NCBI GenBank assembly: GCA_945874125.1
Contig: CAMCFB010000001.1
Coordinates: 1 to 64,000 of the forward strand
Direction: 5' to 3'
DNA length: 64,000 nucleotides
From: Verrucomicrobia subdivision 6 bacterium
GTDB taxonomy: Bacteria; Verrucomicrobiota; Verrucomicrobiia; Methylacidiphilales; Verrucolacustridaceae
Under the pieces are notes generated by a model. The model was not told where the DNA came from. It did no database searches and saw only the letters and a program-made list of their open reading frames with translations. This document shows, piece after piece, positions 1 to 8,190 of this stretch. Position 1 is the first letter of the stretch. Each line of letters begins with the position of its first letter. The position numbers were made by a program, and so were the translations under genes.

Positions 1-725
1 TCCTCCGGATGGTAAAATAGCCCCACCTCTCGCGCCCGCACCTCCACCTCCTCTAAAAACTTTTTTCGGGTGGCGTCGAACTCTAAGTCGAGCGTCCCCG
101 CCTCCTCCAACCAAAGCCGACTGACCGATGTCCGATAATCCTCATACACCGCCTTCGCTTTTCCAGACTCCTCCTGCAAAACCCCCTCCACCATGCGCAC
201 CTTCTCCGAAGTGCCCGCCGCATCCGCCTTGGCCAAAACCAAAGTCCTTTCCAACTCCCGAATCTGGGGGCGGATGGGCGCTAACCTTCTTCCGTAATCC
301 CGCCGCAACCCCGCCAACCGCTCCGAAAAGTCGTAGAGAACCAAAACCTCCGGCCGATCGCCTAGCCGGATCTCATCTAAACTCACTTTTACTCGTACCA
401 CCGTTTTTCTCCACTCCACCCACACCCCATACAGCACCAGCCCCACCACCACCGCCCCGATCCATCCCCACACTTTCCGATTCCAACCCCGCATCGACTG
501 CAATAGACCCGACCCCAGATCTTGCACAATCCGACCTGCCCCCACCCTTCGCTCCTCCACCGCCGCGGCCGCCTCTACCCCTGGCTTGGCCGCTGGAACC
601 GCCGTAATTACCCGGCGCCTTTCCCTCGGCTTATTTTCCTCAATCGGCCGGATCTTGAGCCTTAGCTTCGGCTGGGGCCCTTTCCCCTCCCCCTCAGGCG
701 ACGACGGGTTCTTCTCTTCCGCCAT
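1..725 (-). CDS. Partial membrane protein with coiled-coil region, unknown function
   Basis: The reading frame is open from an ATG at 725 to the window edge (241 codons read), so the C-terminus is missing. The first 80 or so residues are charged and proline-rich, with an R/K-rich stretch. One hydrophobic segment at about residues 85-104 (WGWIGAVVVGLVLYGVW) is a likely membrane span. After it comes a long E/K/R-rich helical region of coiled-coil type. It starts one base after the pheA stop (TAG-G-ATG), so it is probably translated with pheA. I do not recognise the family; it is an N-in membrane protein with a large C-terminal domain, presumably periplasmic. Confidence 0.7.
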   Translation of the reverse strand, partial: MAEEKNPSSPEGEGKGPQPKLRLKIRPIEENKPRERRRVITAVPAAKPGVEAAAAVEERRVGAGRIVQDLGSGLLQSMRGWNRKVWGWIGAVVVGLVLYGVWVEWRKTVVRVKVSLDEIRLGDRPEVLVLYDFSERLAGLRRDYGRRLAPIRPQIRELERTLVLAKADAAGTSEKVRMVEGVLQEESGKAKAVYEDYRTSVSRLWLEEAGTLDLEFDATRKKFLEEVEVRAREVGLFYHPE

Positions 726-726
726 C

Positions 727-1788
727 CTAACGCTCTTCGGGGTAGCTGCCCAGAATTCGCAAATCTTGGGTCTTCTTTTCTAACTGCAAAAGTGCCCGGC
801 GAAAATCAACCCGGTCGACGTGACCCCGCACATCCACAAAAAAGACGTACTCCCACGGCTTCCCTGGGGCCGGACGAGATTCCACTTTTAACAAATTTAA
901 CCCCTTCGACGCCAGCACCCCCAGAGCCTGGTGCAGGGCCCCCGCCCGATGAGGCAAAGTGAAGAGCAGACTCGTTTTGTCCTTCCCCGTGGCGCGAGCC
1001 CCCTCATGCCCTAACAAATAAAACCGGGTGCAGTTTCCCGGACGGTCTTGCACGTCTCTCTGCCGGACTTGCAGCCGGTAGATCTGCGCTGCCCAAGAAC
1101 TGGCCAAGGCCGCCGCCCCTTTTTCCACCGAAGCCCTCCGCGCCCCCTCCGCCGTGCTGGCCACCTCGACCAACTTCGTTTCACTCAAGTTCATTGCCAA
1201 CCAGTGCCGGCACTGCGCCAAGGCTTGCGGATGACTGTAGAGAACTCGGATCGGCCCACTCTTCGTCTTGCTCAATAAAGCGTGCCGAATCGGCAGATAA
1301 ATCTCCCCGCAAATCGTCACCGTCGATGTGATCAATGCCTCTTGGGTGGCGCCCACCGCTCCTTCGGTCGAATTCTCGATCGGTACCACGCCCGCTTCCA
1401 CCTCCCCCCGGTCCACCGCCGAAAAGATCTCGGCCATCGTCGGGCAAGGCACCAGTTCCGTTCCTACCCCAAACCGCTCCCGCGCCGCCTGATGGCAGTA
1501 GGAAGCCTCCGGCCCGAGGTAGGCCACCCGCGTTCCCCCTTGCGATTGCCGACCTGTCGCCAAAATTTCTCGATAGATCGCCTTCAGGCTCTCTGCCTCC
1601 ATCTTTCCTTGCAGCTTGGCGGTTAATCGACGAAGCAGCTCCGCCTCCCGCGCGGGCGCGAAAACCGGCTGCCCACTGCTCCTCTTTTGCCGCCCAATCT
1701 CCCCCGCGATCACACTCCTCTGCTCCAGCAGACGGACGAGTTGATCGTCCAGTTGGTCAACTTTGCGGCGAAGTCTCGACAGCTTCAT
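727..1788 (-). CDS. pheA: Bifunctional chorismate mutase / prephenate dehydratase
   Basis: Converts chorismate to prephenate and then phenylpyruvate, the committed branch to phenylalanine. The 353-residue order is that of the P-protein. An AroQ-type chorismate mutase helix domain spans about residues 1-80. The prephenate dehydratase domain starts at VAYLGPEASY (about 88) and carries the PIENSTEGAV and NCTRFYLL motifs. A C-terminal ACT domain (from about 270) contains the ESRP phenylalanine-binding motif, so feedback inhibition by Phe is expected. The gene overlaps the 3' end of scpB by 32 bases and is followed by a membrane protein one base later. Confidence 0.95.
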   Translation of the reverse strand: MKLSRLRRKVDQLDDQLVRLLEQRSVIAGEIGRQKRSSGQPVFAPAREAELLRRLTAKLQGKMEAESLKAIYREILATGRQSQGGTRVAYLGPEASYCHQAARERFGVGTELVPCPTMAEIFSAVDRGEVEAGVVPIENSTEGAVGATQEALITSTVTICGEIYLPIRHALLSKTKSGPIRVLYSHPQALAQCRHWLAMNLSETKLVEVASTAEGARRASVEKGAAALASSWAAQIYRLQVRQRDVQDRPGNCTRFYLLGHEGARATGKDKTSLLFTLPHRAGALHQALGVLASKGLNLLKVESRPAPGKPWEYVFFVDVRGHVDRVDFRRALLQLEKKTQDLRILGSYPEER

Positions 1789-2377
1789 GCAGTAGCTCCT
1801 TTTGTTGGGGACCCGACGGATCGACCGGGGCGGGTAACTTCACTCTTCGCAACTCTTCCGAATTGGGCAACTCCTCCAAATCCCGCAGCCCGAAATGTTC
1901 CAAGAAGAGGGGCGTGGTCGAATATAAAATCGGCCGCCCAGGCGCATCGCTCCGCCCCGAAATTCGGATCACCCCCCTCTCGACCAAGGTGTCCAAGGTC
2001 CCACTACAATCCACCCCCCGCACCGCCTCGATCTCCGCCCGCGAAATCGGTTGCCGATACGCAATCACGGCCATGGTCTCCAGCGCCGGAGGACTCAAAC
2101 GGGGCGGACGCACCACCCCCTTCAACTTGGCCACCCAACCGGAAAGGTCGGGAGCGGTTCCAATCCGAAATCCCCCCGCCACCTCCCGCAAAATCAGCCC
2201 GCGCGGAGCCAATCTTTCCGCCAAGTGGGTCAACTCCTCCCGCACCTCGGCCTCTTTGACCTCCGGCCATCCCTGACCCCCCTCCGGTCCATCCCGTAAA
2301 ATCGTCGCCAGACGCGAAGGCTCCATCGGCTCCGTCGCCGCAAATAAAAGCGCCTCTAAAACTCGTGCCCATTCCAT
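1757..2377 (-). CDS. scpB: Segregation and condensation protein B
   Basis: Kleisin-associated subunit of the SMC-ScpAB chromosome condensation complex. The 206-residue protein has the tandem winged-helix layout of ScpB, with the family core visible at LSPPALETMAVIAYRQPISR and the following EIEAVRGVD. It lies 12 bases downstream of scpA, the usual pairing, and its 3' end runs 32 bases into pheA. The C-terminal tail beyond about residue 185 is proline- and polar-rich and probably disordered. Confidence 0.93.
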   Translation of the reverse strand: MEWARVLEALLFAATEPMEPSRLATILRDGPEGGQGWPEVKEAEVREELTHLAERLAPRGLILREVAGGFRIGTAPDLSGWVAKLKGVVRPPRLSPPALETMAVIAYRQPISRAEIEAVRGVDCSGTLDTLVERGVIRISGRSDAPGRPILYSTTPLFLEHFGLRDLEELPNSEELRRVKLPAPVDPSGPQQKELLHEAVETSPQS

Positions 2378-2389
2378 AGTTCGTATCCG

Positions 2390-3202
2390 TTAAACTGCGG
2401 AATCTCCACTCCGTTGGCCAGTTCCTTCCACCGCCGGGGCCTCCTCCGCGGGCACTCCGAGAATCCCATCCGGCGTTCGACGAATTCGGATCGGCTTCAG
2501 GGGCCCCTCTTGCACCGCCGAGAGTTGCCGGAGTCGAATCAACTCCAAAAGCGCCAAAAAAGTCACCACCACTTCGCCCCGCGAAGAAACGGTGCGAAAT
2601 AGCTCCTCAAAAAAGACCTCCTCGCCGGGCACCACTCGGTCCAAGAGAAACTCGATCTTCTGCCCTACGGTGAACTGCTCGTCTTCAAACTTACCCACCT
2701 TCGAGCGCTCCTCGACCGAGCGCAGAACTTTCTGAAACGCCCAGACCAGATCAAACATCGAGACTTGGCCCGGCCCCTGCATCGCCTGATTCACCACCAC
2801 CCGCTCTGGGATTCGTCCAAAGATGCGCGAATGCAACGCCTCCCGATCCCCCAACTGCCCCGCGGCCTCCTTGAACTTTCGGTATTCGATCAGTTGTCGG
2901 ATCAGCTCCCACTTCGGATCCTCATCCTCCACCTCCTCGGGCGGGCGATCCTGCACCGGCAGTAGGGTGCGACTTTTCAAATAAATTAGCGTGGCCGCCA
3001 TGACCAAAAACTCACCCGCCACCGCCAGATTCTCCTCCCGCATCTTGTCCAACCTCGCCAAATACTGTTCGGTCAACTTTTCTAACCGAATTTCATAGAT
3101 ATCCATTTCTTGCTCTTTGATCAGGTGCAGCAGTAAATCCAATGGGCCCGTAAAAGCGGAGAGCTCCACCCGTAGGGCTTCACTCCCGGGCGTCTCCAGC
3201 AT
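2390..3202 (-). CDS. scpA: Segregation and condensation protein A
   Basis: Kleisin subunit bridging SMC heads in the condensin complex. The diagnostic N-terminus reads AFTGPLDLLLHLIKEQEMD, followed by the EKLTEQYLARL helix. The open frame extends upstream to 3295, but that would bury the start 88 bases inside trpS and add a non-conserved Gly/Ser-rich stretch. I therefore chose the ATG at 3202, five bases after the trpS stop, which gives 270 residues, normal for ScpA. The C-terminal winged helix (VVTFLALLELIRL) is present. It precedes scpB in the same unit. Confidence 0.93.
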   Translation of the reverse strand: MLETPGSEALRVELSAFTGPLDLLLHLIKEQEMDIYEIRLEKLTEQYLARLDKMREENLAVAGEFLVMAATLIYLKSRTLLPVQDRPPEEVEDEDPKWELIRQLIEYRKFKEAAGQLGDREALHSRIFGRIPERVVVNQAMQGPGQVSMFDLVWAFQKVLRSVEERSKVGKFEDEQFTVGQKIEFLLDRVVPGEEVFFEELFRTVSSRGEVVVTFLALLELIRLRQLSAVQEGPLKPIRIRRTPDGILGVPAEEAPAVEGTGQRSGDSAV

Positions 3203-3207
3203 CGGAA

Positions 3208-4173
3208 TCACTTTTGGGTCCCCACTGCCGCTCGCACCCGAGCCAACACCTGCTCGGCCGTCTTTCTGGCCTTGGCCGCACCATTCTTCATCCACGTTTC
3301 CACCCGCTTCGCATCGGCAGCCAACTCCTCCCTCTTTTTTCGCATCCCGTCAAACTCTCGCAAAACCAGATCGGCTAGCCCCTTTTTCAAATCCCCGTAC
3401 CCAGTGCCGCCTTTTTCCATCAGGGCGCGATATTCTGCGCGCTCGGCCTCCGTCCCCATCAATCGCACCAAACCCCACAGAGTACTACCTTCGACTGCTT
3501 TAGGAGCCTCCACTGGCGTGGAATCAGTTTTGATTCCCATAATCTTTTTTCGCAGATCTTTTTCCTCCGCAAAGATCTCGAGCGTGTTGCCGTAGGATTT
3601 ACTCATCTTCTGCCCATCGACCCCAGGGACGACTCCCGCATCCTCCCGAATGATCGACTCGGGCAACTTGAAAACCTGGCCGTACCTGTCATTAAATTTC
3701 CCCGCAATATCTCGCGCCACTTCCAAATGTTGCTTCTGATCCTGCCCGACTGGCACCCGATCCGCATCGTACAGCAAAATATCCGCTGCCATCAAAACGG
3801 GATAAGCAAAGAGACCGTGGGAGGGAGAAATCCCCTTGGCCACCTTGTCCTTATAGCTATGACACCTTTCCAGCAACCCCATCGGCGTGACGGTCGATAG
3901 ATACCAAGCCAACTCGTGCACCTCGGGAACGGCACTTTGCCGAAAGACAACCGCCCGTTCGGGATCCACCCCGCAAGCCAGCAGATCGAGAAAAGTCTCT
4001 CGAACCAACCCCTCGAGCTGACCTGGTTCACTTGCCCCCGTCAGGGCATGGTAGTCGGCCAAGAAGTAGTAAGCTTCCCCCTTGGCCTGTAACTCCACCG
4101 CGGGTCGAATCATGCCAAAGTAGTTCCCCAGATGAAGCCGCCCTGTCGGCTGAATTCCTGAGAGATAACGCAT
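3208..4173 (-). CDS. trpS: Tryptophanyl-tRNA synthetase
   Basis: Charges tRNA-Trp with tryptophan. This is a class I synthetase of 321 residues with the HIGH-type signature HLGNYFG near residue 15 and KMSKS near residue 190 (DGQKMSKSYGNT). The length matches the bacterial enzyme. It is the first gene of the minus-strand group trpS-scpA-scpB-pheA and is divergent from hpnC. No Shine-Dalgarno is obvious before its ATG. No tRNA-Trp-like T-box leader is visible in the 126-base gap to hpnC. Confidence 0.97.
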   Translation of the reverse strand: MRYLSGIQPTGRLHLGNYFGMIRPAVELQAKGEAYYFLADYHALTGASEPGQLEGLVRETFLDLLACGVDPERAVVFRQSAVPEVHELAWYLSTVTPMGLLERCHSYKDKVAKGISPSHGLFAYPVLMAADILLYDADRVPVGQDQKQHLEVARDIAGKFNDRYGQVFKLPESIIREDAGVVPGVDGQKMSKSYGNTLEIFAEEKDLRKKIMGIKTDSTPVEAPKAVEGSTLWGLVRLMGTEAERAEYRALMEKGGTGYGDLKKGLADLVLREFDGMRKKREELAADAKRVETWMKNGAAKARKTAEQVLARVRAAVGTQK

Positions 4174-4286
4174 CCCACATCGTGGGCTTGGGCCCTCCTT
4201 TTCGACCAGAATTTTCCGACAAGTTGTTCAGCCGAAATGCGCAAAGATAGCTCCACTTGTCCGCTCGCACCGTGCTTCGATTCCTG

Positions 4287-4292
4287 TAAAAT
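4287..4292 (+). promoter_or_regulatory. Candidate -10 element of hpnC
   Basis: TAAAAT lies 7 bases before the ATG at 4300, the same spacing as in other candidate leaderless promoters here. No convincing TTG-type -35 sits 16-18 bases upstream, so support is weak. Confidence 0.3.
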
Positions 4293-4299
4293 AACACCC

Positions 4300-5226
4300 A
4301 TGTCGTCCGCCATCTCGACCCTCGATTCGCCCGTTCCAGCGGGAGGAAATTCCTACGAGGCCTGCTCCAAGCTGGCCCGCGAGCACTACGAAAACTTCCC
4401 CGTCGGCCGCCTCGTTCCCAAGAAGCTCCGCCCCCACGTCCATGCTGTCTATGCCTTCGCCCGGGTGGCCGACGACTTGGCCGATGAAGGGTACGCCGAC
4501 CCTCGCCTCCGCGGTGCCTCCACCTCTGCCCCCACCGAGGCCGAGCGCCTCGCCGTTTTCCGCAACTACCGTCGGGCTTGGCAAAATGCCATCGCTGGGC
4601 AGGAGTACGACCCATCCTATGCTTGGATCTTCCAACCCTTACAAAAAACCAAGGCCGAGCTCGACCTGCCCGACTCGCTTTTTCTCGATCTCCTCAGCGC
4701 CTTCGAACAGGACATCCTCCAACGCCGCTACGAAGACTTTCCCGCCGTCCTCGACTACTGTCGCCGTAGTGCCAACCCCATCGGCCGACTCCTCCTCCTC
4801 ATTCATGGGGAGCGCAGCACCGAACTCGCCCAACTCTCCGATTCGATCTGCACCGGCCTACAGCTGGCCAATTTCTGGCAGGATGTCTCCGTCGACCTCG
4901 GCAAAGACCGCATCTACATTCCACAAATCGATCTGCGCCGCCTTGGCCTGACCGAAGCAGAACTCTTTGCTGGAACTGCCTCGCCCAACTTCCGCAACTG
5001 CCTCCGGTATCAGATGGAGCGCACTTGGAAGCTTTTTCGCGAGGGTGAACCTCTCTCCCAACGCTTACCCCGCCCTCTTTCCTGGGAAATCCGCCTGACC
5101 TGGCTCGGCGGCACAGAAATTCTTCGAAAAATTGAGAAGTTGAACTACGACACGCTTTCCCAACGCCCCACTCTTTCTAAGTTCGATTTCCTCCAGCTTG
5201 GGTTGAAAGCATTTTTGGGACAGTGA
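4300..5226 (+). CDS. hpnC: Hopanoid pathway squalene synthase subunit HpnC
   Basis: Member of the squalene/phytoene synthase superfamily. In the HpnCDE route it converts hydroxysqualene-pathway intermediates (from presqualene diphosphate made by HpnD) toward squalene. Asp-rich motifs are seen at VADDLADE and NFWQDVSVD. The assignment to HpnC rests on the ENFPVG start region and on the linked hpnD/hpnE. The frame is open to 4237, but I prefer the ATG at 4300, where the conserved region begins and a TAAAAT hexamer sits 7 bases upstream. It overlaps the fused hpnDE gene at a GTGA junction, so the two are probably translationally coupled. Confidence 0.92.
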   Translation: MSSAISTLDSPVPAGGNSYEACSKLAREHYENFPVGRLVPKKLRPHVHAVYAFARVADDLADEGYADPRLRGASTSAPTEAERLAVFRNYRRAWQNAIAGQEYDPSYAWIFQPLQKTKAELDLPDSLFLDLLSAFEQDILQRRYEDFPAVLDYCRRSANPIGRLLLLIHGERSTELAQLSDSICTGLQLANFWQDVSVDLGKDRIYIPQIDLRRLGLTEAELFAGTASPNFRNCLRYQMERTWKLFREGEPLSQRLPRPLSWEIRLTWLGGTEILRKIEKLNYDTLSQRPTLSKFDFLQLGLKAFLGQ

Positions 5227-7409
5227 ACACCCCCCAACTCAACGGAGGCACCGGCCAACGCATCACGCGAAAGAGCGGCTCGAACCTGGCTCTTTCCTTC
5301 ATCTGCCTACCCAAAGAGCAGCGCCAAGCGATGTCCACCTTCTACGCGTTTTGTCGCACGGTGGATGATATTGTCGACGAAACATCCCTTCCCCTGCATC
5401 TACGCCAAGGTCAGCTCCAAGCTTGGCGGGACGATGTCCAAGCCATTTATCATGGCAAGCCAACCCAGCCTCTGGCGCAGGAACTAGCCCCGGTTGTTCG
5501 ACAATACCTCATCCCCCCCGAACCTCTCCTCGAGATTCTCACCGGGGTCGAAATGGATCTGACCAAAACCCGCTACGAGACTTTCGAAGATTTAAGAAAA
5601 TATTGCTATGGGGTGGCCTCGGCCGTCGGACTTGTCTCGATCAATATCTTTTGCTGCCAAACTCGCGCCGCGGCCGACTACGCCATCGCCCTCGGCCTCG
5701 CCTTTCAACTGACCAATATTCTGCGAGATGTGGCCTACGATCTGCAAAAGTTTGGCCGAATCTACTTGCCGCAAGAGGAGTGGAAGACCTTTGGGGTCAC
5801 CGAGGAAGATTTTCGCAAAACCACCCTCACCCCCGGCATGGCCCGCCTTCTCCGCCTGCAATACTTCCGCGCGCGGCACTACTTCGAAAAAGCCGATCGC
5901 CTCATTCCCCCCACCGATCGCCCTCACCTTTCCGCCGCACTTCTCATGACCGGGGTCTATCGAAACCTTCTGGAAAAAATCCGTCAGAAAAACTTCGAGG
6001 TCCTCCAGGGTCCGATCAAACTTTCGCGTTGGGAGAAACTGCAAGCCCTGCGTCGGGGACGGCAACTTCTCAAAAAAGAAGCACCTCTGCGCCGACCCGT
6101 CTCGCGGATTGCCGTCATTGGCGGTGGCTATGCTGGTTGTGCCGCCGCCTTTGCCTTGTCGCGGGAGGGTCATCGGGTGGATCTCCTCGAGGCGAAGCCC
6201 CATCTGGGTGGCCGGGCTCACAGTTACCGGGAAGCCAAGACTGGGACCACCATCGACAACGGTCAGCATATTCTGATGGGCTGCTACCACCGAACTTTAG
6301 AAATGGTGGCGGAGATGGGAAATTTGGACCGTCTCGAGCGCCACGATCGGCTGGCTCTCCACTTTGTCAGCCCAACCAAAGGACAAACCGTCCTTCGCTC
6401 CTCTCCTCTCCCGCCACCCCTTCACTTGCTCGGTGGTCTCCTCGGGTTTGCTGAGCTCACTTGGATGGATCGGTGGGTGATTCTCAATCTCCCAGGCCGT
6501 GCCCAACGGAATCCCCCCAAGCAGGGCGAAACGGTGCAAGCCTGGCTGAATCGCATTGGCCAAACCTCCGGATCGGTTCGGGCACTTTGGGAACCGTTCT
6601 GCTTGGCTGCCCTCAACGCCCCCATCCAGTTGGCCGATGCCGCCCTTTTTTGGGAAGTCACTCGCCGCGCCCTTTTTGGCACATCCCAAGACGCGGCCAT
6701 CTATCTTGATCAGGACGGCCTCTCCAACCTGCTCTCCCCTGAACTCAACGCGTTCATTGAATCCGCCGAAGGCCGGGTACGCACCGCCACGCCCGTGGCC
6801 GAATTAACCTACGATGAGATTCATCAACACGTCCAAACCGTAAAATTCAAAGACGGCACGGAGGAGAAATATGATGCCGTTGTTCTGGCAGTGCCTTGGA
6901 CGCCGGCGGCCAAGTTGATTCCCTCTGGGGATCGTGCCTCGCAACTTGCCGCCACGCTCAAGCCAGGTCCCATTTTGGGGGTGCATCTGTGGACCGACCA
7001 GCCGCTCACCCCCAACCTGATCACCGGTTTTCTCGATTCCCCCCTGCACTGGGTGTTTGACCGCACCAGCACCCTGCCCAAAGGTTCCAAAGGCCACCTC
7101 TATGCCGCCGTGATTAGTGCGGTGACCGACCTGATCGATCAGACGGGAAAATATCTGGTCGAATTAATTATGGGCGAAATTCAGCGGATGGTTCCTGAAA
7201 GTAAGAATGCCCAAGTCACCCATCACGTGGTTTATAAGTCTCGCGATGCCACCTTCTGGGGGCAACCCGGCATGCCCCTCGCCCGCCCTGGGCCCGTCAC
7301 CTCGGTGGAGAATCTGTTTCTGGCCGGCGATTGGACGGAAACCAGCCTCCCCGCCACGATCGAGGGCGCCGTCGTCTCTGGCTTCCAAGCAGCCGAAGCC
7401 ATCGGATAA
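5223..7409 (+). CDS. hpnDE: Fused HpnD (presqualene diphosphate synthase) and HpnE (hydroxysqualene desaturase/dehydroxylase)
   Basis: A 728-residue two-domain protein. Residues 1-285 form a squalene/phytoene synthase domain with Asp-rich motifs VDDIVDE (near 48) and NILRDVAYD (near 165). After a short linker an FAD-dependent desaturase-like domain begins at RIAVIGGGYAGC (near 295, Rossmann GGGYAG) and ends with the FAD-binding FLAGDWTETSLPATIEGA motif. In characterised hopanoid producers HpnD makes presqualene diphosphate and HpnE acts last in squalene formation; they are usually separate proteins. The GTG start overlaps the hpnC stop. The fusion order D-E matches the usual gene order hpnC-hpnD-hpnE. 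Confidence 0.93.
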   Translation: MNTPQLNGGTGQRITRKSGSNLALSFICLPKEQRQAMSTFYAFCRTVDDIVDETSLPLHLRQGQLQAWRDDVQAIYHGKPTQPLAQELAPVVRQYLIPPEPLLEILTGVEMDLTKTRYETFEDLRKYCYGVASAVGLVSINIFCCQTRAAADYAIALGLAFQLTNILRDVAYDLQKFGRIYLPQEEWKTFGVTEEDFRKTTLTPGMARLLRLQYFRARHYFEKADRLIPPTDRPHLSAALLMTGVYRNLLEKIRQKNFEVLQGPIKLSRWEKLQALRRGRQLLKKEAPLRRPVSRIAVIGGGYAGCAAAFALSREGHRVDLLEAKPHLGGRAHSYREAKTGTTIDNGQHILMGCYHRTLEMVAEMGNLDRLERHDRLALHFVSPTKGQTVLRSSPLPPPLHLLGGLLGFAELTWMDRWVILNLPGRAQRNPPKQGETVQAWLNRIGQTSGSVRALWEPFCLAALNAPIQLADAALFWEVTRRALFGTSQDAAIYLDQDGLSNLLSPELNAFIESAEGRVRTATPVAELTYDEIHQHVQTVKFKDGTEEKYDAVVLAVPWTPAAKLIPSGDRASQLAATLKPGPILGVHLWTDQPLTPNLITGFLDSPLHWVFDRTSTLPKGSKGHLYAAVISAVTDLIDQTGKYLVELIMGEIQRMVPESKNAQVTHHVVYKSRDATFWGQPGMPLARPGPVTSVENLFLAGDWTETSLPATIEGAVVSGFQAAEAIG

Positions 7410-7417
7410 AAGAGGCG

Positions 7418-8161
7418 TCACCTCGAAGGGGAGGATCTTTCCTGACTCAGACAATCCAAAAACTCCCCCAGCGCTTGCGACACTTGGTTGCGGGCATGAA
7501 TACATCCCGCCACCGCCGGCAGTAACTCCACCAAGCGCCACGGACGGAGGGCGAGATGAAGGCCTATTTTGCCTGGCGTGCTTTTCCCGGTGACCGCGTC
7601 GCAACCTAATAGAAAAAGATCCGCCGGCAAAAGTTTATCCGCGTGGTCACTCACCGCCCGAAGACCCACTAGGGGAGTTTTGTGCATTTGACACGCCTGG
7701 GCCACGTAATCCCACTCCATCTCCACGATTCCACAGCCAGTTTTTTTTCCTAAGGCAATCTTCGCCTCCCCCGTGGCGATGATTTCATGAGCGGTGTGCC
7801 ACTGCCCGCCCCGCACCCGCGCCTGACTTCCGCACCAACGATGAAAGGGGTCCCAATCTTCGGCGTGAAAGGACGTCACATCCCCCTCGTCCCAGGCCGG
7901 ATCTAAAGCCCCGGCCAGGCCCGCCAGAATCACTGCTTGGCAGGGATGCTCCTTCAGCCAGGACGAGATCTTTCTTTCCATACCTGCATGCCCCATCCCG
8001 ATTCGAGCGGAAACAATCGGCACCTCTCCCCATCTGCCGCAAACCGTTTCCAGCCCGTTCTCGAGCTGACTGTTTTTACCCAACTTTTTCCAAGTCGGCT
8101 CCGCCTCAAATTCCATCGGAAAAAGAATTCCGATTTCACCCGCCCGATCCAATGTCCCCAT
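7418..8161 (-). CDS. hpnG: Hopanoid-associated nucleosidase/phosphorylase HpnG
   Basis: The 247-residue protein belongs to the nucleoside phosphorylase / MTA-SAH nucleosidase superfamily. Seen are GILFPMEFEAEP at the start, the glycine-rich VILAGLAGALDP and GCGIVEMEWDYVAQA with the substrate-site Glu, and a late LVGLRAVSDHAD. In known pathways HpnG removes adenine from adenosylhopane on the way to extended hopanoids, and its position beside the cyclase supports that role. The partner hpnH (radical SAM adenosylhopane synthase) is not in this window. It lies 29 bases after shc and converges with hpnDE. Confidence 0.85.
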   Translation of the reverse strand: MGTLDRAGEIGILFPMEFEAEPTWKKLGKNSQLENGLETVCGRWGEVPIVSARIGMGHAGMERKISSWLKEHPCQAVILAGLAGALDPAWDEGDVTSFHAEDWDPFHRWCGSQARVRGGQWHTAHEIIATGEAKIALGKKTGCGIVEMEWDYVAQACQMHKTPLVGLRAVSDHADKLLPADLFLLGCDAVTGKSTPGKIGLHLALRPWRLVELLPAVAGCIHARNQVSQALGEFLDCLSQERSSPSR

Positions 8162-8190
8162 GAAAGTTTGGCCGGACCGATCGGGCTCTC

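Noticed and set aside
128-607. Long plus-strand ORF rich in Pro
   Set aside because: It is the antisense shadow of the partial minus-strand membrane protein; composition is a proline-rich artefact of C-rich sequence.
1335-2276. 313-codon plus-strand ORF
   Set aside because: It lies antisense to pheA and scpB, both clear families, and has no recognisable domain.
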